DNA of 64,000 nt from Pseudomonas sp. sp1636 (GCF_030376615.1 NZ_JARRAB010000016.1:1-64000); one strand, 5' to 3'; positions 48,639 through 58,175 are shown, numbered from the stretch's first letter. The notes: generated from the sequence alone by a model not told the origin. A program made the numbers and translations.

Positions 48639-49556
48639 TTACAGGCCGACATCCGGCAGGGCGGGGCGGTTGGCCATGGCCTTGGCCATGATCGTCTCGA
48701 CGTGGGCGCGATCCTCGCCTTGCAGGGCCAGGCGTGGCGGGCGGGTCAGGGCGTTGCCGCGCCCGGCGATTTCCTCGCACAGCTTGATGCACTGCACCAG
48801 ATCCGGGCGGGCGTCGAGGTGGAGGATCGGCATCAGCCATTCGTAGATCGGCATGGCTTCGTCGAAGCGTCCGGCCTTGCACAGGCGGAAGATGGTTTCG
48901 CCTTCCTGGGGGAACACGTTGGACATGCCGGAGATCCAGCCCTCGGCGCCGACGGCGATGCTTTCCAGAACCACGTCATCGAGGCCGGCGAACAGGATGA
49001 AGCGGTCGCCCACCTGGTTGCGCACGTCGACGAAGCGCCGGGTGTCGCCGGAGCTGTCCTTGAAGCACACCACGTTCTCGATGTCGGCCAGGGAGATGAG
49101 GATCTCCGGGGTGACGTCGTTTTTGTAGATCGGCGGGTTGTTGTAGACCATCACCGGCAGGTCGGTGCCCGTGGCGACGCTGCGAAAGTGCGCGGCGGTC
49201 TCGTGTGGCTTGGAGGAGTAGACCAGCGCGGGCATCACCATGATGCCGTCGACGCCGACCCGCTCGACCGCCTTGGCCACCTTGGCGGCGCCGGCGCTGG
49301 TGAACTCGGCGATGCCGCAGATCACCGGCACGCGGCCAGCGGAAGCGTCCTTGGCCACTTCGGTGACGGCCATCTTCTCCTCGATGGTCAGCGAGGTGTT
49401 CTCGCCGACGCTGCCGCACACCACCAGGCCGGAGACGCCGTCGCGCACCAGGTTGGAGATCACCTTGTGGGTCTGCTCCAGGTTTACCGAGAAGTCGGGG
49501 TTGAATTGAGTGGTGACGGCGGGGAAGACCCCGCTCCAGTTAACGCGCTTGCTCAT
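48639..49556 (-). CDS. Delta1-pyrroline-4-hydroxy-2-carboxylate deaminase (DapA/NAL family)
   Basis: 305 aa, starting MSKRVNWSGVFPAVTTQFN. A class I aldolase-fold lyase: Schiff-base K166 in CFKDSSGDTRRF, Y138 in MVYNNPPIY, and GSVGENTSLTIEE for the carboxylate-binding loop. In hydroxyproline loci this member deaminates pyrroline-4-hydroxy-2-carboxylate to alpha-ketoglutarate semialdehyde. Its upstream region has the palindromic motif at 49583-49593, so it may have its own promoter within the cluster. Confidence 0.9.
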   Translation of the reverse strand: MSKRVNWSGVFPAVTTQFNPDFSVNLEQTHKVISNLVRDGVSGLVVCGSVGENTSLTIEEKMAVTEVAKDASAGRVPVICGIAEFTSAGAAKVAKAVERVGVDGIMVMPALVYSSKPHETAAHFRSVATGTDLPVMVYNNPPIYKNDVTPEILISLADIENVVCFKDSSGDTRRFVDVRNQVGDRFILFAGLDDVVLESIAVGAEGWISGMSNVFPQEGETIFRLCKAGRFDEAMPIYEWLMPILHLDARPDLVQCIKLCEEIAGRGNALTRPPRLALQGEDRAHVETIMAKAMANRPALPDVGL

Positions 49557-49582
49557 GGTTATACCTCTGAGTGGTGATTGTA

Positions 49583-49593
49583 TTTCGTATACG
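49583..49593. promoter_or_regulatory. Candidate operator, TTTCGTATACG, site 1
   Basis: TTTCGTATACG with palindromic core CGTATACG (49586-49593), about 30 bp upstream of the deaminase ATG. The same 11 bases lie upstream of the transporter gene at 55532. Confidence 0.6.
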
Positions 49594-49698
49594 CTGCGTG
49601 TCGGGCAGATTGCTGCCTTGGCGCCTGCGCTGCGGGGCACAAGGCCCTCGTCGCTTTCCGCAATGTCGCTCACTCAAGCGCAGTGAACGGCATCTTCT

Positions 49699-49764
49699 GT
49701 AGCCCGGATGTAATCCGGGGAAATCCGCTGCCTGGCAACCTCTCCCGGATTGCATCCGGGTTAC
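49699..49764. repeat. GTAGCCCGG-type inverted repeat, copy 3
   Basis: GTAGCCCGGAT (49699-49709) and ATCCGGGTTAC (49754-49764) pair with one G-T mismatch; the interior has further CCGGG repeats. It separates the deaminase from the racemase-family gene and may reduce read-through. Confidence 0.8.
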
Positions 49765-49781
49765 GTTGTCGGCGCCGGTGG

Positions 49782-50819
49782 TTACGCCAAGTGCTCGACC
49801 GGCCAGGTATCGGACAATCGATAGCCTTGCGGCCAGGGATCGCTCGGGTCGAGCAAATGCTGGTGAGTGCCGGTGATCCAGGCCCGGCCGGACAGGCAGG
49901 GGATGATCGCCGGGCGTCCGGCCACCTCGCAGAGGCTGTCGATATGGCAGTGGAACTCGGAACCGATGATCGAACGGCCGATAAAGCGCTCGCCGACCTG
50001 CAACTGGCCCTTGGCGTGCAGCACCGCCATGCGCGCCGAGCAGCCGGTGCCGGTGGGCGAACGGTCGACCTTGCCGGGGCGGATCACCACCGCGTTGGCG
50101 GCGCTGACGATACCGTGCTCGCGGCTCACCGGCGCCGCCAGCTGGCAGAAGGAGATATGCGCCCAGTCCGGGTTCAGCGGGTGGACGAAACCCAGCTGCT
50201 GATTGGCCGCCCGGGTGATCTTCAGCCCGGTGGCGGCCAGGTCGGCGGCTTCGTCGGCGCTGAGGGCAAAGCCCAGGGCGTGGGCGTCGGCGATCACGAA
50301 GCTGTCGCCGCCATAGGCGGTGTCCACCTGCAGCGAGCCGATGCCTTCCACCTCGATCCAGGCGTCCAGGCGGTCGGCGAAGGAGGGCAGGTTACGCACC
50401 TCGACGCGCTCGACCTTGCCATCGCGGCATTGTGCGACGGCTTCGATCAGGCCGCCGGGGGCTTCCAGCAGCAGGCGGGTTTCTGGCTCGCTCATCGGCA
50501 GGATGCCGGTTTCCAATAGCACGGTGGCCACGCACAGCGAGTTGGAGCCCGACATCGGCGGGGTGTCGGCTGGCTCCATGATGATCCAGGCCATCTGCGC
50601 CCGTGGGTCCTTGGCCGGCACCAGCAGATTGACGTGGCGGAACACGCCGCCGCGCGGCTCGTTGAGCATGAAGTTGCGCAAGGTCTGGTCTTCGGCGATC
50701 CAGCGCGATTGCGCCCAGATCGTGGCGCCGGGCGGCGGGGCCACGCCGCCGACTATCACATCGCCGACCTCGCCCTCGGCGTGGCAGCTGACCACATGAA
50801 TGATCTTGGAAGAGCGCAT
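49782..50819 (-). CDS. Proline-racemase-superfamily enzyme, probable trans-3-hydroxy-L-proline dehydratase
   Basis: 345 aa. Same superfamily as proline racemase and 4-hydroxyproline epimerase, but the two catalytic cysteine positions are Ser90 ([10 protein letters not shown]) and Thr256 ([11 protein letters not shown]); a cysteine sits four residues later, C260. Racemases and epimerases need two cysteines. Replacing the second by Thr gives a dehydratase in the human trans-3-hydroxyproline enzyme. So dehydratase activity on trans-3-hydroxy-L-proline, feeding the Ldh-type reductase, is the best inference. A true Cys/Cys epimerase is encoded at 59290-60225. It is 10 bp downstream of the ABC ATPase gene. 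Confidence 0.78.
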   Translation of the reverse strand: MRSSKIIHVVSCHAEGEVGDVIVGGVAPPPGATIWAQSRWIAEDQTLRNFMLNEPRGGVFRHVNLLVPAKDPRAQMAWIIMEPADTPPMSGSNSLCVATVLLETGILPMSEPETRLLLEAPGGLIEAVAQCRDGKVERVEVRNLPSFADRLDAWIEVEGIGSLQVDTAYGGDSFVIADAHALGFALSADEAADLAATGLKITRAANQQLGFVHPLNPDWAHISFCQLAAPVSREHGIVSAANAVVIRPGKVDRSPTGTGCSARMAVLHAKGQLQVGERFIGRSIIGSEFHCHIDSLCEVAGRPAIIPCLSGRAWITGTHQHLLDPSDPWPQGYRLSDTWPVEHLA

Positions 50820-50828
50820 GGGGTTCTC

Positions 50829-51551
50829 CTAGAGCACGGACTTGAGGAAATCGGCGGTTTCCGCACGCTGCGGGTTGACCAGCACCTGTTCGGGTGTACC
50901 GATCTCATGAACCAGGCCGTCGCGGAAGAACGCCACGCGGTCGGACACCTCGCGGGCGAAGCTGATCTCGTGGGTCACCAGCACCATGGTCATGCCCTCT
51001 TCGGCGAGCAGGCGCATGGTGTCCAGCACCTCGCCGACCAGCTGCGGGTCGAGCGCCGAGGTGGCTTCGTCGAACAGCATGTAATCCGGCGACATGGCCA
51101 GGGCGCGGGCGATGGCCATGCGCTGTTGCTGGCCGCCGGAAAGCTTGCCGGGGAACACATTGAACTTATCGCCGAGGCCGACGTGGGTGAGTTGCTTGAT
51201 GGCCATTTCCTCGGCCTCGGCGCGGCTTTGGCCCCGCACCTTGCGCGGCGCCAGCATGACGTTTTCCAGCACCGTGAGGTGCGGGAAGGCGTTCCACTGC
51301 TGGAACACGATGCCGATCTTCTGCCGTAGCTGGTTGAGGTCGGTGGCTTTGTCATGCACCTCGACGCCGTCGACCCGAATGCTGCCCCGGTGAATCGATT
51401 CAAGGCCATTGATGCACATCAGCAGGGTCGACTTACCCGAGCCCGAGCCGCCGATGATCGACACCACTTCGCCTTTTTCCACGGTCAGGCTGACGCCCTT
51501 GATCACATCCAGCTCGCCGAAGGATTTGTGTACGCTTTCGATCTCAATCAT
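50829..51551 (-). CDS. ABC transporter ATP-binding protein, polar amino acid type
   Basis: 240 aa, starting [17 protein letters not shown] after GGCAGGAAA. Complete ATPase: Walker [11 protein letters not shown]-loop [10 protein letters not shown], signature [15 protein letters not shown], Walker [13 protein letters not shown]. GlnQ/HisP-like. With the two permeases and the periplasmic protein it forms one uptake system, probably for hydroxyproline isomers or a related imino acid (inferred from the catabolic genes around it). Confidence 0.93.
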   Translation of the reverse strand: MIEIESVHKSFGELDVIKGVSLTVEKGEVVSIIGGSGSGKSTLLMCINGLESIHRGSIRVDGVEVHDKATDLNQLRQKIGIVFQQWNAFPHLTVLENVMLAPRKVRGQSRAEAEEMAIKQLTHVGLGDKFNVFPGKLSGGQQQRMAIARALAMSPDYMLFDEATSALDPQLVGEVLDTMRLLAEEGMTMVLVTHEISFAREVSDRVAFFRDGLVHEIGTPEQVLVNPQRAETADFLKSVL

Positions 51552-52200
51552 TTTCCTGCCACCTTTTCTCCAGTTGATGACCCAAACGGGCCACAACCAG
51601 GCTGATGAAGTAGTAGATAAGCCCTGCGATGCACAGGACCAGCAGCGGTTCTTGGATGCGTGTGACTATGGTTTGTGAGGAGCGCAGCAGTTCGATGATG
51701 CCGATCCACATGACCAGGGCGGTGTCTTTCATCACCGACAGGGTCAGGTTCAGCCAGCCCGGAAATGCCACGCGGGTGGCCATCGGCATGACGATGTAGC
51801 GCAGGTCTTGCCAGTAGCTCAATCCCAGCGAGCGGCTGGCGCGGCGGACATTGGGCGAGACCGCGAGGACACCGCTGCGCACCACTTCCGTGCAATAGGC
51901 CGTGGCGTATACGCCGAGCACTACGCAGGCAACGGTGAAGGCGCTCCAGTCGAGGCCGACGATGCTTTTCAGCGAGTTGAACAGCACGAACTGGATCAGC
52001 AGCGGCACACTGCGGAAGATATCCAGCACCCAGGCCAGCGGCAGGGTGGCTCGCGGCAAGGTGGCGCGCAGCAGGCCACAGATAACCCCGCCGAATGTGC
52101 CGAGCAGCATCGACCAGAGGGTTAGCAGAATAGTGGTCCAGGCACCCTGGAGCATGAACAGCAGATCGGTTGAGGTGAGGCTGGTAGTCAACATGGCCAT
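51544..52200 (-). CDS. ABC transporter permease, polar amino acid type, 2
   Basis: 218 aa with about five membrane segments and the EAA loop ([19 protein letters not shown]). HisM/GlnP-like. [13 protein letters not shown] near the N-terminal third is a typical motif. It ends with an 8-bp overlap into the ATPase gene. Confidence 0.92.
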   Translation of the reverse strand: MAMLTTSLTSTDLLFMLQGAWTTILLTLWSMLLGTFGGVICGLLRATLPRATLPLAWVLDIFRSVPLLIQFVLFNSLKSIVGLDWSAFTVACVVLGVYATAYCTEVVRSGVLAVSPNVRRASRSLGLSYWQDLRYIVMPMATRVAFPGWLNLTLSVMKDTALVMWIGIIELLRSSQTIVTRIQEPLLVLCIAGLIYYFISLVVARLGHQLEKRWQEND

Positions 52201-52207
52201 TGCCCTC

Positions 52208-52873
52208 TTAGTAGCGGAACAGGCGCCAGCCGAGTAGGCGGGCGACCATGACGATGGCTTTGGCGATCAGGTAATAAAGCACTGCCGCGAGCGCGAAATA
52301 CTCGAAGGTGCGGAAGGTCTTTACGTTGTAGTCCTGGGTCACCCCGGTGAGGTCGTTGTTGAGGCCGACGATCACCCCCAGCGAGGTCATCAGCACGGCC
52401 CAGACCATCTGATTGGTCAGGGGGTAGAACACGATGCGCAGCAGCTGCGGGACTATGATCAAGCGGTAGGCCTTGAATGCGCTCATGCCCAGTGAACGGG
52501 CCGCGCGCATCTGGGTCTCGGGCACGGCCTTGAGCCCGCCACGAAAGTTCTCTGCCAGGTAGCCGGCGTTGTTGAACGTGATTCCGGCCAGCAGTGCGGC
52601 CCATGAGCTGATGTGCAGGCCGAACGAGCCGAGGCCGAAGTACAGCAGGTAGATCTGAAACAGCGATGGGGTGTTCCGCGCCACCGAGACCCAGGCCCCG
52701 GAAACGCCCCGCGCCAGCGGGTTCTGGCTCTGCCGCATGACGGTCAACAGCAGCGCGATGAGCACGCCAAAGACCATCGATAGCGCGGCCGTCTCAAAGG
52801 TAACCCAGGCACCGTCGAGCATGTCCGGGAGTGCCTTTAGAGCCGAGCGCCAGTGAAAGTTATAGTCAAACAT
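52208..52873 (-). CDS. ABC transporter permease, polar amino acid type, 1
   Basis: 221 aa, about five membrane segments, EAA loop SLGMSAFKAYRLIIVPQLL, and SVARNTPSLFQIYLLYFGLG. Pairs with the following permease. Its start lies inside the end of the aconitase-X gene (8-bp overlap), so enzyme and transporter are translationally coupled. Confidence 0.92.
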   Translation of the reverse strand: MFDYNFHWRSALKALPDMLDGAWVTFETAALSMVFGVLIALLLTVMRQSQNPLARGVSGAWVSVARNTPSLFQIYLLYFGLGSFGLHISSWAALLAGITFNNAGYLAENFRGGLKAVPETQMRAARSLGMSAFKAYRLIIVPQLLRIVFYPLTNQMVWAVLMTSLGVIVGLNNDLTGVTQDYNVKTFRTFEYFALAAVLYYLIAKAIVMVARLLGWRLFRY

Positions 52874-54647
52874 CGCTCAATTGTTCCCTTGGCTGATGGG
52901 CCTGGCTCAACCAGGCGGGAAGCTCGCCGCTGACCAATCCTCGGCAGGCCGCTTCGACGCAGGCCGCCAGGCTGCCGAAATGCACCGTGCGTCCGACCAG
53001 GCCTGGGGCGTAGTGGGCGTACTTGCCTGAGTTGGTCATCAGGCTGCTGGTGCCGACCGGGAGCACCGGCTCGCCGAGCATGCACCAGCAGGTATCGGTC
53101 ACCAGCTGTGCGCCAAATACATCGAGCGTCGCCAGGTAGCCAGCCGCACTGGCTTGTTGCTGCACGTGCCGTCCGCAGGTGATCACCAGGGCGACGTCGG
53201 GGTGTTTGCGGCGGCCCTCACACAAGGCGGCCAAGGCGGCGAACTCGCTCAAAGAGAAGTGCGGATTGCCTAGCGCTACCAGGCCCAACTGCGCAGACGG
53301 CGCACTGTTGAGCTCGTGCCAACTAGCGAGCAAGCCGGCGGCGCTGACTGTTTCAATCTGCCGGGCTGGGCGGCCGCCCAGCGCCTGCTCTAGGCTGGCG
53401 GCTTCCGGGGTCACCCCGGCGATGTGGAACATCGGGGCGCCGGAGGTGGTCGCGAATGCGGCGCCAAAGGCCTTTAAATCGTCCCGCGTCGGCGCCGCGT
53501 TCTGCAAACCATTGAGCACGGGGATCTGGCTGCCGGACAACGCGCCGACGTGATAGCCGAGCAGTGGATAGAACGCATCATCGAGCGGGCCGAGCGGCGC
53601 TACGTCAATCTGCAGAGTGGCCAAGCGGCCGGTATCCAGATGACAGCCGGTGAGTGGCGCGCGCCCGGTCAGGGCGATGCAGATATCCAGATAGTCCGGG
53701 TATTTCTGCGTCCGGGCGCCGAGTACGCTGTTGGCATAGACCACGGCGTTGGATTCAGCCCAGACCACTTGTTCATTGGCCTGCGGCGCGCTGTCGAGCA
53801 GGTAGGGTGCGCAGGTGTAACTCAGTTGCGCCCCCATGGCCATATACGCCTCGCCGAGCTGGCTGGCGGGTTCGCCGAATGCCGGGTCGATGCCTTGCTG
53901 GCGCCAGAGACGCTGGTCGACCGAGATCGAGTTGAGCGTGGTCGGCACTCTGACGGCCGCCCCCCAGGCAAGCAATTGTTCGGCAAAGCGCAGGCTGGCC
54001 GGGCCGGTATAGATGCAGCCATCGATGTGCGCCTGGCTGATATCGATCAATTCGCCGGCGCCCTGGAGCTCGGCCATTTGCAGGACGATCTGCATGGCGA
54101 CCTGGGCGGCCTTGCCGTGTTTGCCCGCGAGCAAGTCGCGGTCCGTGTCGTTCAAGGCAATCGGATCCGTGGCCCACGGTGTGGCGCGGGTAGCTGGCGT
54201 GGTCGCTTGCCAATTATCCGCGGGAATCTGGCTGAAGGCGCTAACCCGATCATCGTCAACGCGGACAAAGGCGCAGTCATGCAGCCGGGAAAAGGCTTCA
54301 GGGCCGATGCAGACGACGGGCAAGCCGCAGTCAAACAAACTCTGGGCGATCAGCACGCCGAGGCTGAGAATTTCTTCGGGATGTGCCACGACCAGTGCGG
54401 CAGGGGCATGGCCGTTGAGAATCAGTTCCAGGAGTACGCTGCTGCCGGTGCAGGAGCCGCGGCCACTGGGGATGGCCAGCACGCGTCCGGCAATGACCTG
54501 GCCGCTGAGGGGATGGTGGCGATCGATCACCTCGCCGCTAAAGGGATCGACGCCGCCCCAGAAGCTCAGGCCGACGTCGGCATAGAGCAGTTCGCCCTGT
54601 GCATGGCCTGCAACCAGCCTGCGTGCCGTTACTGCGAATTCAGGCAT
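52866..54647 (-). CDS. Aconitase-X-type cis-3-hydroxy-L-proline dehydratase (fused swivel and catalytic domains)
   Basis: 593 aa, starting MPEFAVTARRLVAGHAQGEL after GGGAG; a Met five codons upstream is less likely. The N-terminal ~140 residues are the small swivelling domain with IPSGRGSCTGSSVLLEL (active-site Ser). The rest is the large AcnX domain (ADVGLSFWGGVD lies in the swivel; GELIDISQAHIDGCIYTG and VPTTLNSISVD in the large part). Fused, single-chain AcnX has been shown to dehydrate cis-3-hydroxy-L-proline to pyrroline-2-carboxylate. The transporter genes immediately downstream and the reductase at 45908 fit. Confidence 0.85.
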   Translation of the reverse strand: MPEFAVTARRLVAGHAQGELLYADVGLSFWGGVDPFSGEVIDRHHPLSGQVIAGRVLAIPSGRGSCTGSSVLLELILNGHAPAALVVAHPEEILSLGVLIAQSLFDCGLPVVCIGPEAFSRLHDCAFVRVDDDRVSAFSQIPADNWQATTPATRATPWATDPIALNDTDRDLLAGKHGKAAQVAMQIVLQMAELQGAGELIDISQAHIDGCIYTGPASLRFAEQLLAWGAAVRVPTTLNSISVDQRLWRQQGIDPAFGEPASQLGEAYMAMGAQLSYTCAPYLLDSAPQANEQVVWAESNAVVYANSVLGARTQKYPDYLDICIALTGRAPLTGCHLDTGRLATLQIDVAPLGPLDDAFYPLLGYHVGALSGSQIPVLNGLQNAAPTRDDLKAFGAAFATTSGAPMFHIAGVTPEAASLEQALGGRPARQIETVSAAGLLASWHELNSAPSAQLGLVALGNPHFSLSEFAALAALCEGRRKHPDVALVITCGRHVQQQASAAGYLATLDVFGAQLVTDTCWCMLGEPVLPVGTSSLMTNSGKYAHYAPGLVGRTVHFGSLAACVEAACRGLVSGELPAWLSQAHQPREQLSDV

Positions 54648-54716
54648 GTTTAACTCCCGCACGGCCGGGTTGGCGACCGTGCGTTAACCAGTGGATAGGA
54701 GTGTTGGCGCGCGTGC

Positions 54717-55532
54717 TTAGTAGTAAACGCCTGGAACCGTCAGCTCCACCGGAGTGCCGCCGACCCACTTCTGGTACAGCTCGGCATAGCGACCCGAACG
54801 AACCTGCTGGTTGACGAAGAGGTTGAGGTAGTTGATCAGGCCGTACTCGTTGCGCTTGGCCGCCAGGGACACGTAGTCGATGGTGTAGGGCGCATTGCCG
54901 GCCACTTTGAGGCCTTTGTATTTGCCCGACTTGAGGGTCGAGGCCGCCACTGTGTTGGTCACCACAGAGGCGTCGATGTGACCCTGGGTAACGGCGAGGA
55001 TGGTGTCGTTCTGGCTCTGGTAAGCGCGGAAGCTGGCGGCATTGCCCCAGCTTTTCACGTCTTTTTCCAGGGCGATAGCCTCGAAGGTGCCGCTGGTGTT
55101 ACCCACCGGACGACCCTTGAGGTCTGCGTATTTTTCGATGCCACTGTCTTCGCGGGTCAGCACCACCATCTGGAAGGCGAAGTAGGGCACGGTCATCGCC
55201 ACGGTTTTGGCGCGTTCGAGGGTGTCGGAGGTCGAGGCGACGATGATGTCGGCACGGCCTGAGATCAGCGCGGGAATCCGATCCGGGAACGGCGTTTCGA
55301 CCACCTCAGCGGTTACCCCAAGGACTTTCGCCAGGTCAGCGCAGTAGTCGACGTCGAAACCGGCGGGCTGGTTGCCTTCATCGCGAAAGCCCATGGGGGG
55401 GAAGTCCAGGGTCACGGCGCAACGCAGTTTGCCCGATTCGATGATGTCGTCGAGTTTGTCGGCCTGGGCCTGGCCAATCAGGGACGCGCTAAGAGCAACG
55501 GTGAGGGCTACGGCAGTTGTTGGATTTTTCAT
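54717..55532 (-). CDS. Periplasmic amino-acid-binding protein of the ABC importer
   Basis: 271 aa. Signal peptide cleaved after AQA (residue 24), then a family 3 solute-binding domain: LRCAVTLDFPPMGFRDEGNQPAGFDVDYC near the N terminus and GRADIIVASTSDTLERAKTV in the middle. First gene of the transport and 3-hydroxyproline operon; a candidate operator lies about 65 bp upstream. Ligand unproven, probably hydroxyproline or a relative. Confidence 0.9.
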   Translation of the reverse strand: MKNPTTAVALTVALSASLIGQAQADKLDDIIESGKLRCAVTLDFPPMGFRDEGNQPAGFDVDYCADLAKVLGVTAEVVETPFPDRIPALISGRADIIVASTSDTLERAKTVAMTVPYFAFQMVVLTREDSGIEKYADLKGRPVGNTSGTFEAIALEKDVKSWGNAASFRAYQSQNDTILAVTQGHIDASVVTNTVAASTLKSGKYKGLKVAGNAPYTIDYVSLAAKRNEYGLINYLNLFVNQQVRSGRYAELYQKWVGGTPVELTVPGVYY

Positions 55533-55582
55533 AGGGGCCTCGTGGTGGTGTGGGGTCGAGCCGTTAAAGGGTGCTGCGTCTT

Positions 55583-55606
55583 TCGTATCAAGGATTTCGT
55601 ATACGA
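55583..55606. promoter_or_regulatory. Candidate operator, TTTCGTATACG, site 2 with an extra half-site
   Basis: TTTCGTATCA (55581-55590) is followed by TTTCGTATACG (55595-55605), which contains the 10-bp palindrome TCGTATACGA (55597-55606). It overlaps an AT-rich stretch (ATATTTAATAT) that could be the -10 region of the transporter operon. Confidence 0.6.
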
Positions 55607-55842
55607 TATTTAATATGCACTGGCTGTGCCAAGAGGTGATGGGGAATAGATTTACTGGGAGCCGAACGGCGCTGTCGGGCCGCGCGAGCCGCTGAGGGCG
55701 GGCGCGGGGGCGTAGCCACGAATTTTTCAGGATGCGGGCGCCGGCGCGTTCGCAGACAGCCCGTGCTGGGGCGGGGTGTCACCTAAGGGAGCAGCTCGCC
55801 CCAGGGATGTGCGTTTAGGCTACGAATCGGGGTAACAGCGGG

Positions 55843-56592
55843 CTAAGCGTCGCGCAGACGCTGGCGATACTGGCTGGGGGACAGCCCGGTGAGGGCCTTG
55901 AACTGGCGGCTGAAGGCGCTGTGATCGGTGTAGCCGCAGCGCAGGGCGATGTCGGTGATCGGCAGGTGGTCGGCCAGCAGCTGCGAGGCCGCGCCCAGGC
56001 GCGCCTTGTGGATCATCTGCCGCGGGGTGAGCTGGAAGATGCGCTTGCAATGGCGTTCCAGCTGGGCGACGGACAGCCCGGCGATGGCGGTGAGGTCTTT
56101 GAGGCTGATGGGCTGGGCGTAGTGCTCGCGGATATGCGCGTCCACCGCGGCCAGTTGTTGGTAGGCCGGGTGGCTGGCTTGCGGGGCCTGCAGGTCGTAG
56201 GAGATGCCGGCCATGCCGATGATCGTACCCTGCGGGTCGCGCAGCGCCAGCTTATGGGTCAGGCACCAGCCCGGCTGGCGGCCGGGGTACAGGTGCAACT
56301 CCAGCTGGTCGCTGAGTGGGCCGCCGCCCTGCAATACGCGGCGATCCTGCTCGGTGTAGAGCGGGCCGAAGCGCGAGGGAAACACCTGTTCGGCGGTCTG
56401 GCCCAGCAACTCGTGATGGCTGTTTACCGCGCAGCGCTGGCACAGGGTCTGGTTGACCAGGACATAGCGGGCGGCGCTGTCCTTGATGAAGAACACCACG
56501 CCGGGCATGGCATCCAGCAGGGGGGTGATCTGTTGCAGGCTGCCCAGCAGCTCGGGCAGATCGCGCGGGGTGGGCAGCGGCAGGGGCAGCAT
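55843..56592 (-). CDS. AraC-family regulator with an N-terminal PAS domain
   Basis: 249 aa. Residues 22-130 form a PAS-like sensor domain (LDAMPGVVFFIKDSAARYVLVNQ; GIIGMAGIS-like end GTIIGMAGISYDL). Residues 145-248 form the AraC DNA-binding domain with two helix-turn-helices (LKDLTAIAGLSVAQLERHCKRIF and ITDIALRCGYTDHSAFSRQF). It lies 30 bp after the D-hydroxyproline dehydrogenase genes in the same direction, so it is probably their activator, responding to hydroxyproline (inference from position). Confidence 0.87.
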   Translation of the reverse strand: MLPLPLPTPRDLPELLGSLQQITPLLDAMPGVVFFIKDSAARYVLVNQTLCQRCAVNSHHELLGQTAEQVFPSRFGPLYTEQDRRVLQGGGPLSDQLELHLYPGRQPGWCLTHKLALRDPQGTIIGMAGISYDLQAPQASHPAYQQLAAVDAHIREHYAQPISLKDLTAIAGLSVAQLERHCKRIFQLTPRQMIHKARLGAASQLLADHLPITDIALRCGYTDHSAFSRQFKALTGLSPSQYRQRLRDA

Positions 56593-56622
56593 GCGAGGGA
56601 TCCAGGCGAGACGGGAAGCCCT

Positions 56623-57942
56623 CTACTCTAAGTCGGGCTGCACGGCGCTGGGAAGCGTCGCGACCTTGCCTGGAGTGGCGGCCGGCGCCGGTTCGGGTGG
56701 GTCGGCCAGGTGCAGCAGGGTCGCACAGCGCGCCGGGGAGAACGGCGGGCGCGGCGCCGGGGTCGGCCAGTCGAACAGGAATTGCGTCGCGCCGCCGCAG
56801 ATGCGCCCCTGGCAGGCGCCCATACCGCAGCGGCTGTGCAACTTGGCATCGACCCAGCCGTCGCGCCCGGCGAGGGCGGCATAGGGCACATCCTCGCAGC
56901 GGCAGACCAGGGTGTCGGCCGCGGCCAGCTGTTTGAGTCGCGGATCGAGGGCGAAGCTGCGCCCGAGCCGGTCGGCGAAGGCTTGCCAATGCTGGCGCTG
57001 CGGCCACAGCGCACGGGCCTTGGCCTGCGCGCCGATGGCGCTGTGGCCGGCGATGGCGCCTTCGATCAGGGCCAGTTCGCTGCCGCCGAAGCCGCTGCAT
57101 TCACCCGCCGCGTAGTGATCGCTCAGGCTGCAGGCTTGCCATTGATCGACGGCGATGGCCTGGCCGGCGATGCGGCAGCCCAGGGCCTGGCCCAATTGGG
57201 TGTTGGGCAGCAGACCGAAACCACAGGCCAGGCGCTCGCAGGGGATCTCCAGCACTTTACCGTTTTGCTGCAGACGCACCGCCTCCAGACGTTCCTCGCC
57301 GAGCGCGGCCAGTACATGGCTGTTGCTGCGGTAGCGGGCATCGAACAGCTGCAAGGCCTGCAGCAGCTTGCTCGGCCAGCGCGGCAGCTGCAGGGCGAAG
57401 GCCGCCAGGGCGCCGGGCGGCGCCTGTTCGGCGATGCGCAGCACTTGCGCGCCGGCCTGCTTGGCGCTGGCGGCGCTGGCCAGCAGCAGCGGGCCGCTGC
57501 CGGCGATCACCAGGCGTTCGCCGGCCACCGGCACGCCACCTTTGATCAGCGCCTGCAGGCCGCCGGCGCCGGTGACCCCGGGCAGGGTCCAGCCGGGGAA
57601 GGGCAGCAGCAGTTCGCGCGCGCCGGTGCAGAGGATCAGCTTGGCGTAGCCTGCGCGCCAGGCGCGTTCGCCATCTTCCAGGAGCAACTGCTGCGGCCCG
57701 GCGATGGCGACCACCCGGGTCGAACTGAACAGCTGGATATTGCGCGCCGCCGCCAGTTCCGCGCGATGGCGCCGAGCATTGGCAGGCACTTGGGCCTGCA
57801 CGCCGTCGCGCCAGATCTGCCCGCCGGGGAGCGGGTTGTCGTCGATGACGCCAATGCGCAGGCCGCTGGGGGCGGCCGCCAGGGCGGCGGCCATGCCGGC
57901 GGGCCCGGCGCCGATGATCAGCAGGTCGAAATCTTCGTTCAT
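56623..57942 (-). CDS. D-hydroxyproline dehydrogenase, NAD(P)/FAD oxidoreductase subunit
   Basis: 439 aa, starting MNEDFDLLIIGAGPAGMAAA. A HcnB/SoxA-N-like flavoprotein with FAD motif GAGPAGMAAAL (residues 11-21), a second dinucleotide motif (LVIAGSGPLLLAS), and a C-terminal BFD-like [2Fe-2S] region with cysteines in LVCRCEDVPYA and SRCGMGACQGRICGG. It works with the two preceding subunits to oxidise cis-4-hydroxy-D-proline. Overlaps the ferredoxin-like subunit by 4 bp. Confidence 0.87.
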   Translation of the reverse strand: MNEDFDLLIIGAGPAGMAAALAAAPSGLRIGVIDDNPLPGGQIWRDGVQAQVPANARRHRAELAAARNIQLFSSTRVVAIAGPQQLLLEDGERAWRAGYAKLILCTGARELLLPFPGWTLPGVTGAGGLQALIKGGVPVAGERLVIAGSGPLLLASAASAKQAGAQVLRIAEQAPPGALAAFALQLPRWPSKLLQALQLFDARYRSNSHVLAALGEERLEAVRLQQNGKVLEIPCERLACGFGLLPNTQLGQALGCRIAGQAIAVDQWQACSLSDHYAAGECSGFGGSELALIEGAIAGHSAIGAQAKARALWPQRQHWQAFADRLGRSFALDPRLKQLAAADTLVCRCEDVPYAALAGRDGWVDAKLHSRCGMGACQGRICGGATQFLFDWPTPAPRPPFSPARCATLLHLADPPEPAPAATPGKVATLPSAVQPDLE

Positions 57943-58175
57943 GCCTGGGTCTCCACGCGCATGCCGGGCTGACACAGGGTCTGGCAGGCCAGGCGGCGCT
58001 GGCCGTCGATGCTGACCCGGCACTCCTGGCAGATGCCCATGCCGCACACAGGGGCGCGGCGTTGACCGCCAATTGAGGTGCGGCTGCTGCCGTCGCCGCC
58101 CAGATAGAGCGCGGCGGCTACCGTGCTGCCCTCCGCGACACGCAGTGCAAGGCCATCGAGGCTGAGTTCGATCAT
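57939..58175 (-). CDS. D-hydroxyproline dehydrogenase, (2Fe-2S) subunit
   Basis: 78 aa, starting [20 protein letters not shown] small HcnA-like ferredoxin-fold protein with the cluster ligands in PVCGMGICQECRVSI and a fourth cysteine in LACQTLC. It carries electrons between the two flavoprotein subunits. ATGA overlaps on both sides. Confidence 0.88.
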   Translation of the reverse strand: MIELSLDGLALRVAEGSTVAAALYLGGDGSSRTSIGGQRRAPVCGMGICQECRVSIDGQRRLACQTLCQPGMRVETQA

